DNA from: Ischnura elegans
Taxonomy: Eukaryota; Arthropoda; Insecta; Odonata; Coenagrionidae
Reading direction: 5' to 3'
Assembly (NCBI RefSeq): GCF_921293095.1
Contig: NC_060250.1
Span: 113,098,629 to 113,162,628, forward strand
Length of the DNA: 64,000 nucleotides
Below the pieces are notes generated by a model. The model was given only the letters and a program-made list of their open reading frames with translations, did no database searches and was not told where the DNA came from. Of this stretch, positions 57,911 through 64,000 are shown one piece after another. Position 1 is the stretch's first letter. Every line of letters starts with the position of its first letter. The position numbers were made by a program, and so were the translations under genes.

Positions 57911-58592
57911 ATAGTGAAAACTAAAACGAGTCGCACATGCACAAGAAAAGTTGTGTCGGAGCAAGCCGGCATTTATGACGCCAGAATCGGCATGCAAGTT
58001 CTATTTAAGTTAATTTAAGCTTAAGTATAGAATTATCATAAGTTTTCCGTTTTTATGGCAAAAAATAACTTCTCATGCACTAAAAAAAGCAATGTAAATG
58101 CCTTTCGAAAGAGTTTTTCATGACAACATAATATTTGCGACAAGCATAATTCAACCAGTTTATTTTTACAGAAAAAATTAATTCGAAGCTTTTTAAACCA
58201 ACGCTATTCATAACCGGTCATTAAGTTATAAATGATGGTATTTAAACAGCCGAAACAGAAATAAATTGGAGATACTAATTGTAAGCCAGAAAATCCGTTA
58301 TTTCCCCACAAATCCAATTAATATTTCCTTGATTTATTTCTATTTGTAAAAATTACAGGCATATTGAGGTTATGGACGCAAGACCATGAAGCTAAGGATT
58401 GAGTTAACCCCCAAAGTTACAGGTCTCCACTAAACCTCGCCTGAATACTTCGCCACGTCGATCTCCACTCATGAGTTGATGAGGTCAAATAATATTTTGT
58501 CCCTTGTACATTGGCAAAAAAATTACTTCCATTATCGATTCGGAAGAAAGATGACATCCGCATCCATTGGAATTTAGGACCACAGACTTTTT
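57911..58592. other. No gene recognised
   Basis: AT-rich DNA with no recognised exon. The reading frames from 58417 onward overlap the fold-back repeat. Confidence 0.4.
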
Positions 58593-58785
58593 GCAGAAAA
58601 GTTTCTCGGGTTTTCCACCAGTTGATGTTTTCCATGTCTCCCGACGTTTCGAGCAGCGACTTACTGTTCATCCTCAGGGGATATTTCGAAGATCCTCATC
58701 CCAAGGATGAACTGCAAGTCGCTGCTCCAAACGTCGGGAAACATGGAAAACATCAACCGATTGAAAACCCGAGAAAATTTTCTGC
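58593..58785. repeat. Fold-back element with 82-bp arms
   Basis: 58593-58674 and 58704-58785 are inverted copies (outer end GCAGAAAAGTTTCTCGGG, middle CCGACGTTTCGAGCAGCGAC) with a 29-bp spacer. The opposing frames at 58511-58909 and 58661-59011 arise from this symmetry. Confidence 0.85.
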
Positions 58786-58888
58786 TGCTGATACGCCGGT
58801 AAAACCTAAGATCATACATCACAGACTTTCTATTCGCAATGCAACTTCGTTTCCTGCAACGCCGAGACATTTCCGAGTGAATCAGGGA

Positions 58889-59205
58889 TCGGGTTGGTGT
58901 GGTGGCTAGAGTGTTGGCTTCCCACCCACTGGGTTTGCGCTCAAATCCCGGCAGCGGCAGAGCATTTTCAGAGACTTCCCGATCCCTGTTTGAATGATGT
59001 GTGCAGGACATTTTAAGCGCAACACACCGTCAGTCGGATGGAACGTTAGGCCATGGACCCCTAGGCGCCTTTCGTTTATAGCAGACTAATGCCGACGCCG
59101 GGTTTCTCTCCACCCTTCCTTACCTACCCTTCCCTCATAGCGCAAATGACCTCAGCTGTCGGTCGCATCCTGCAAGTACTTTCGGAATGAATCGCAGAAT
59201 TCTCG
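58889..59205 (+). repeat. tRNA-derived SINE, second family
   Basis: Starts around GGGTTGGTGTGGTGGCTAGA (A-box-like TGGTGTGGTGGC) with a B-box-like GCGCTCAAATCCCGGCAGCG 35 bp on. A body containing GGCCATGGACCCCTAGGCGC and CTAATGCCGACGCCGGGTTT follows. The 3' boundary is approximate. It differs from the SINEs at 11321 and 19886. Confidence 0.65.
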
Positions 59206-61052
59206 AACGTCCATAGGTACTGATAGTACGAAGTTCCATTGAGCTAGCCCAAGTGGAACACTTTTTGGTTATGGGAGACTAGGGAGGACTTTGACACATT
59301 TTGGAATATAATTTTATGACATTTGTTCCTGTCCTCCCTCATTCCGGGAGGAATGGGACGGTTAAGTGGGAGGAATGGGACACTAAAGCAAATGCGCAAA
59401 AATGGCAAGAAAAAAAATCAATTCAAAGAACACAAATAATGGATATTGTAGTTATTTCTGAACATATTTCTACGATTTATGGTAGCAGTAGTAAATGTAG
59501 ACAAGGATTTCACTCTTTCAGTGCCTTTATACAAAATTGGAGAATTCAGTTTCAGAACGATATCTTTTTCCTCTATAAAACTAATGTCTTCCTGTTAAGG
59601 GAAAAAATTTATATTGGGTCCCCTTTTTCGCGAGAATTTAACATCATATCCATCATCATTGTTATTACTAAGAACTTTCCCTGTGAAGTACAATAGAGGA
59701 AAACCGTTCCACATGTCAGATTAAATGATTTGATATAATTTAAATAATTCCATTTAAATTAAAATGCAATTCCAGTATATAAATTATGGAATTACATTTT
59801 TTTAATCCGCATTGAAATATAAAATGACCGTCCGAGTTTAAATTTTCCAGCTAAAATTTTAATCTCCATAAGATAATATTTTATTCAATATCAATTTTTA
59901 ATTTTCCACTTCTTAGGAGTAAACTTATCGTGCATTCCCAAATAAATTTTAATATTGATGTGAAATAATGTGAAAAAAAATCGGAAATTATTACTCCAAA
60001 TCTAAATGTGTGACCAGTTTCGGAATATTTATGCGTTGCTGCGATATTTCAAAATCAAATCAACGCACAGTGGGCTGAAATCGAAAAAAGCTGGACAAAA
60101 GTCCAAAATTACGTTTTTTGAGATAGAGACTTCAAACTTGGCGTAAATACTTACAAATGATTACCAACTATAGATGTATGTGCCATTTTACATAAATAGG
60201 ATCCGTTACTGAGATACAGTGGCCCAAACATGACCAACTGTTTAAAAACACGCGCGGTCTCGTTTTTCTTCAGAAACCTTTGAATTTAAGCAGGTTGTGT
60301 TGCGTTGGCATGATTTTTATGGAATAAAAAGCGCAATATTCCTTTGACTTGATGCTTTGCCTATACTTTGCATGAATTTTGAAGATTTTGGTTCTCATTT
60401 GACTGGTTTTACAACGCAAAATGGCGGACCCGTTTTTCACGTGAAATTTGACATAAAGTAGACATTATCTTTCGGTTACGAAATATATAACTCGGGAAAC
60501 TCACATCACGGTGTAAAGTAGAGGTTTCTTAAGAATACTAAGCAGAAATCTTGGAAAATAGTCTGCGACGAAGGAAATGAGAGCGATTTTTCGATCGCGA
60601 GTCAAGGCTGAGCTACACGCCGCGAGACCCTGAGGCTCGGTAACCGAGGTCGATGTTTCAAGTTTTTTGAAACTTTATTCTAGAAAATCGTCATTTTAAG
60701 CACAGAACCTAGTCATTAATGACCTAAAACACTATACTGATGACATTAGCAAGGATTATGGGTCGACCGAATTGACCATTTAACGCGTTACTAGAGTGGA
60801 AATGCTTGGGATTGGATATTTGTCGGAACCATTCCACGTGTAAGAAATATGCTTCGGGTATTGAAGTAGGGTTAAAAGATTGACTTAGCATGCTAAAGAG
60901 AGAGAAAAACAAACTGTTTTCGCGAAATTCAACTACCGTTAACATTTTCCATTTCCACCCTAGCCGAGGTGGGTGTATGTATAATTAAACAACCTCACCA
61001 TTCTACTAGTTTCAACACATAAATTGACCATCACCCGGAATCAGCGGCAGTA
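59206..61052. other. No gene recognised
   Basis: The 131-codon frame at 59301-59696 has no recognised motif or splice context. Remaining sequence is AT rich. Confidence 0.4.
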
Positions 61053-61060
61053 GAACCTGA

Positions 61061-61324
61061 CAGTGACGCAACTAGGAATATGCTTTTGGGGGGTGGGATG
61101 GCATGGGGTTTTGCGACCCTCCCCCAAGCAGCGTGGGTTCCGGGAAAATTAAAAAAAAAATTACATGCCTGGATTTTACGTCAGTTTTGGCACTAAAAAT
61201 TTAACTCTAAGCATATGCAGTTATTGAATTCCAAAACTAGGCAATAGTTTTAAATAACCTTTTTTATTTCTCTGAGGCTTTGGGGGGGATCTATCCCCTC
61301 GTTCCCCCCATAGTTACGCCATTG
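61061..61324. mobile_element. hAT MITE, family III relative
   Basis: Starts CAGTGACGCAACTAGG and ends ATAGTTACGCCATTG, with duplications GAACCTGA and GTACCTGA (one mismatch). G-rich and C-rich runs lie inside the ends as in 45507-45780. Confidence 0.8.
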
Positions 61325-61599
61325 GTACCTGAAGATAACGCATGAATATCTCGAAACTGGCAACACATTGAGATTTTGGAGTAAGCATTCCCGAATGTTT
61401 TTTTCGCATTATTCCACATCAATATCAAAATTTAGTTTTGGAAATGAACGAGATTTTGACTCCTAAAAAGTTGACAATTAAAAAAAAATTGGAATGTCCC
61501 AGATGTGAGAGTTTTCACTGAGTTTATGTGTGTAACCAGCAGAGGATTTTGCAATGGGAGTGTCTTGTATGCGTATCGGTGGGTGGTAGTATATCTACA

Positions 61600-62350
61600 G
61601 ATACCGACTGTTCAATTGCTGGTGTGTCTTTTTTGACCTCTAATTTTTGTCACTTTCCCTTGAGCTATATTCTTGAAAATTCGCACTTTCGTCGGAAAAG
61701 GTCGTATGTTTTGTTGAGTGTAAGCTAGGTTTTACAATTTTGACCTTTTGACCTAACAATGTTGGTCCAAAGTAAAATTTAAATTTTCAATATTAAAAAT
61801 TCGAGATAGAAAAAAGTCTGAATTTCATTGAAAAATAAGTCATTCCTGAGGTTTTCGGACACGAAAAAAAACTTTTATTTACGGAAATTCAACCGTTTAC
61901 CCAGTAAGGTCACAGTCAAGATAAAGGGGTGGCAAAATGAATAGCGTATCAACGATATCAACTAAGGTGTCGATTCCTAGGTTTTACGGGGTGGCCAAGT
62001 CAATGCTATATTCCAAATACTCGTCTTATCCACTTAAGGCCTGGCAAATTGACCTCCAAGGCTAATAAAGAGGTCAGAGGTCGTTCACGTCGAGCTGTTA
62101 TGATAGCCAACGTGTCGAGCCATGTGTTCTATAGGGTGCCCAAGTCAGCTGTGCAGCAAACTGATCCGTATTTTCAAATTTGTGTGAGGTCAAAAGGCCA
62201 AAATGGTAAAACTTTGGTTACACTCAATAAAACATACGATCTTTTACCATGGGTAAGCCAATTTTCATGAATATAGCTCGATGGAAAGTGACATAAATTA
62301 GAGTTCTAAAACGACACTCGAGCAATGGGACAATCTGTATGTTAAGTTTG
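61600..62350. repeat. Diverged long inverted-repeat element
   Basis: About 61605-61762 and 62188-62345 are inverted copies about 155 bp long, sharing TGTCACTTTCC.T.GAGCTATATTC and GGTCGTATGTTTTGTTGAGTG-type blocks with scattered differences. The 430-bp centre has no recognised coding sequence. The true outer ends may lie a little further out. Confidence 0.7.
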
Positions 62351-62409
62351 TAGCGCATCAGCCTGCGCAATCACACTTTAGGGGCTATCTCACTATCAGT
62401 CATACCAAG

Positions 62410-62923
62410 CAGTGGCGCAGCGAGGGGGAGGGGTTGGGGGATAAACCCCCTCCCTCAGAGCTGAGAGAAACTTTTAAGTGTAATCCACTTTACTAAATTT
62501 GATTAATATGCTTATAGAAGAGTGTAAGGATTAATAAAATATCTCTCAGAAAGCCATACAACTCACCACTTCGAACCATTTATCTATAGGCGGATCCAGG
62601 GGGGGGGGGGGGGGGGCACGGGGGCACGTGCCCCCCCCCAGACCCTAAAAAATATGCAAGATGTTTAATACGGTACCATTATTATTGCGTTCATTTTGTA
62701 TTACGAGATATCCTTGTGCCCCCCCCCCCCCCAAAGAAAGAAATCCTGGATCCGCCCCTGCATTTATCTTAAGAAATTTCTGAGGGAGGGCCCCCGCACC
62801 ACCTGGTTATCCTGGCGGGTATACCACACTCCCGAGGTCTAGTTGCGCCTTTAACCCCCCCCCCCCCCTCGCCTTAATTCCTAGCTGCCCCCCCTTGCCT
62901 TAATTCCTAGCTGCCCCCCCCCG
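62410..62923. mobile_element. hAT MITE, family I, copy D with nested insert
   Basis: Starts CAGTGGCGCAGCGAGGGGG. The right end is a tandemly doubled CTTAATTCCTAGCTGCC unit rather than the usual CTG. Flanks ATACCAAG (62402-62409) and ATGCCAAG (62924-62931) differ at one base. Another MITE is nested at 62585-62760. Confidence 0.78.
62585..62760. mobile_element. hAT MITE, family II, nested
   Basis: Begins TATAGGCGGATCCAGG (first bases mutated from CAG) and ends CCTGGATCCGCCCCTG, with duplications CATTTATC at 62577-62584 and 62761-62768. It lies inside copy D of family I, so it is younger. Confidence 0.85.
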
Positions 62924-62931
62924 ATGCCAAG

Positions 62932-63430
62932 TGCATCAGAGATGGGGTTTGGTGCGTCCGACGCAGAATCGTAGAATCTCTGTTCGCACAGAATTGGTTC
63001 CAGCGCTGTAGCTTCAAGGTCCTTTACCGACCTTGCGTAGCTCCTCGATCCACACACCGTGCCATCTAGCGGCTGCGGAGTTAACTTATGGAGCGCTCGC
63101 GGTACAATACGCGTAAGCATAAAGCGCGCGTGAGTGATAATTTTATAACACGAGTTTTTCTTTTTCCTCTTATCTTGACCTCATTTAATTGATGATTAAA
63201 TAATTCCTGGAGTATAGATGATATATAATGCAAAAAAATTGTTAGCCAATGATTCGGTTTATCTTATAACCTTCATCAGGGCTTATGAATGAAAAAATGA
63301 GAGTACAATATAATACAATGATATACAAGAAGGGTTTCGTGTAAACAGCCCTTGCACACGAATCAGTCGATCCTAAGCCCTAGGAGAAATCCGACGCCAA
63401 ATTTAAAAAAAATGTATCTGTTTGTGAATG
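62932..63430. other. No gene recognised
   Basis: 62950-63100 is somewhat GC richer, with a minus frame (62881-63120) lacking any domain. The rest is AT rich. Confidence 0.4.
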
Positions 63431-63449
63431 TCGATCCATTTATTATAAA

Positions 63450-64000
63450 TTATGAAATGTATCTATTAATGATAATTGCTCACACTGTAATAAGTGTACT
63501 TCTATAGAAAAGGTCGATTGTTTTAAATACCTGGGAATATACGTCGATCAAAGATTTAGCTGGAACCAGCATATTGGTAAAATAAGAGCAGAGATGACAT
63601 CTATAATTAGGAAAGTATACTTATTGAGATATAATTGCCCAGTGTCTGTTCTCAGAATGGTGTACTATGCATTAGTAAATTCAAGATTACATATACGGAA
63701 TTGTGTGTTGGGGTGGATACTTGTCTAATTTGCAACCACTCCTGGTATCTCAGAATAAGGTGATAAGGGTAATGATGAGGGCATCAAACTTAACTCATTC
63801 CCTTCCCCTATTCAAAAAAATAAACATCTTACCTTTGAGGTATTTATTTGTTTATAAGGTCCTTAGAGTATTTTACATTAGAGGTGGTGAAAAGAACTTA
63901 CCAATATCACATAATCTCTGACATTGTAATACTTTTCACATACCCTGACCAAGAACAGAATTATTTAAACAAAGTTAGCTATTCTTAGGACCGAAAATTT
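63450..64000 (+). pseudogene. Non-LTR retrotransposon RT, C-terminal part (runs off window)
   Basis: From about 63480 one frame reads CFKYLGIYVDQRFSWNQHIG and VYLLRYNCPVSVLRMVYYAL, then a frame change near 63690 continues CWGGYLSNLQPLLVSQNKVI and LPLFKKINILPLRYLFVYKV. This is the post-catalytic end of a Jockey/CR1-like reverse transcriptase (KYLGI..D, then the LPL..L/IL..R region). The closing TELF.QS..FLGPKIF-type segment follows at about 63945-64000 in a further frame. The catalytic FADD box is absent, so this copy is 5'-truncated, and its 3' end lies outside the window. Confidence 0.75.

Noticed and set aside
58511..59011. Opposing frames of 132 and 116 residues
   Set aside because: They arise from the fold-back symmetry and a SINE, and the two proteins mirror each other.
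1..64000. CRISPR array, prokaryotic operon or prophage
   Set aside because: No regularly spaced direct repeats, no ribosome-binding-site-led gene series and no phage genes. Intron structure and SINEs show nuclear eukaryotic DNA.

Overview
The window is eukaryotic nuclear DNA, almost certainly arthropod and most likely an insect with a large, transposon-rich genome. The signs are AT-rich introns with ordinary GT/AG splice sites, no operons, several tRNA-derived SINEs, many class II transposons with clean target-site duplications (TSDs), and one conserved animal gene split into small exons. I cannot name the species.

The only host gene I can support is the 5' part of BLTP2 (KIAA0100; hobbit in Drosophila), a bridge-like lipid-transfer protein. 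It lies on the minus strand. The start codon is at 36846, and eight supported coding exons plus two tentative ones run down to 18408. The exons join in consistent phase and match, from memory of the human protein, an N-terminal membrane anchor followed by lipid-groove repeats. Later exons should lie below 18408, but I could not recognise them before the left edge of the window. A GC-richer stretch at about 37190-37500 with two CCAAT boxes and a well-formed heat-shock element is the probable promoter. A possible last exon of an unknown minus-strand transcript lies at 11916-12288.

Most of the rest is transposable elements. Left to right: a repeat copy truncated by the window edge (1-505); a TA-flanked element (1404-3474); a decayed Tigger with 23-bp terminal inverted repeats, TIRs (5222-6937); a noncoding hAT element carrying a nested element (8243-10361); SINEs; a second copy of the first repeat holding a complete MITE (14627-15359); chained hAT MITEs (17526-18079); a 1.4-kb hAT with a paralogous empty site elsewhere in the window (21274-22669); a nearly intact Tigger/CENPB-type transposon inside a BLTP2 intron (26344-28600); a decayed copia element (32.4-33.5 kb); an RTE-like LINE inserted inside a hAT MITE (38044-39700); a decayed THAP plus DDE transposon (about 41.1-43.4 kb); an element with two 693-bp inverted arms and a poorly described protein family (45891-48916); a complete PIF/Harbinger element (52980-56262); three fold-back elements; further hAT MITEs; and the 3' part of a second LINE running off the right edge.

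Two elements deserve most attention. In the Harbinger element, the transposase and the MADF/BESS accessory gene appear to be interdigitated on opposite strands: each seems to have an exon inside the other's intron. The 693-bp-arm element carries the ends of an insect-type protein that I recall only as uncharacterised, with the middle missing. Nothing here resembles a CRISPR array, a bacterial defence system or a complete virus.
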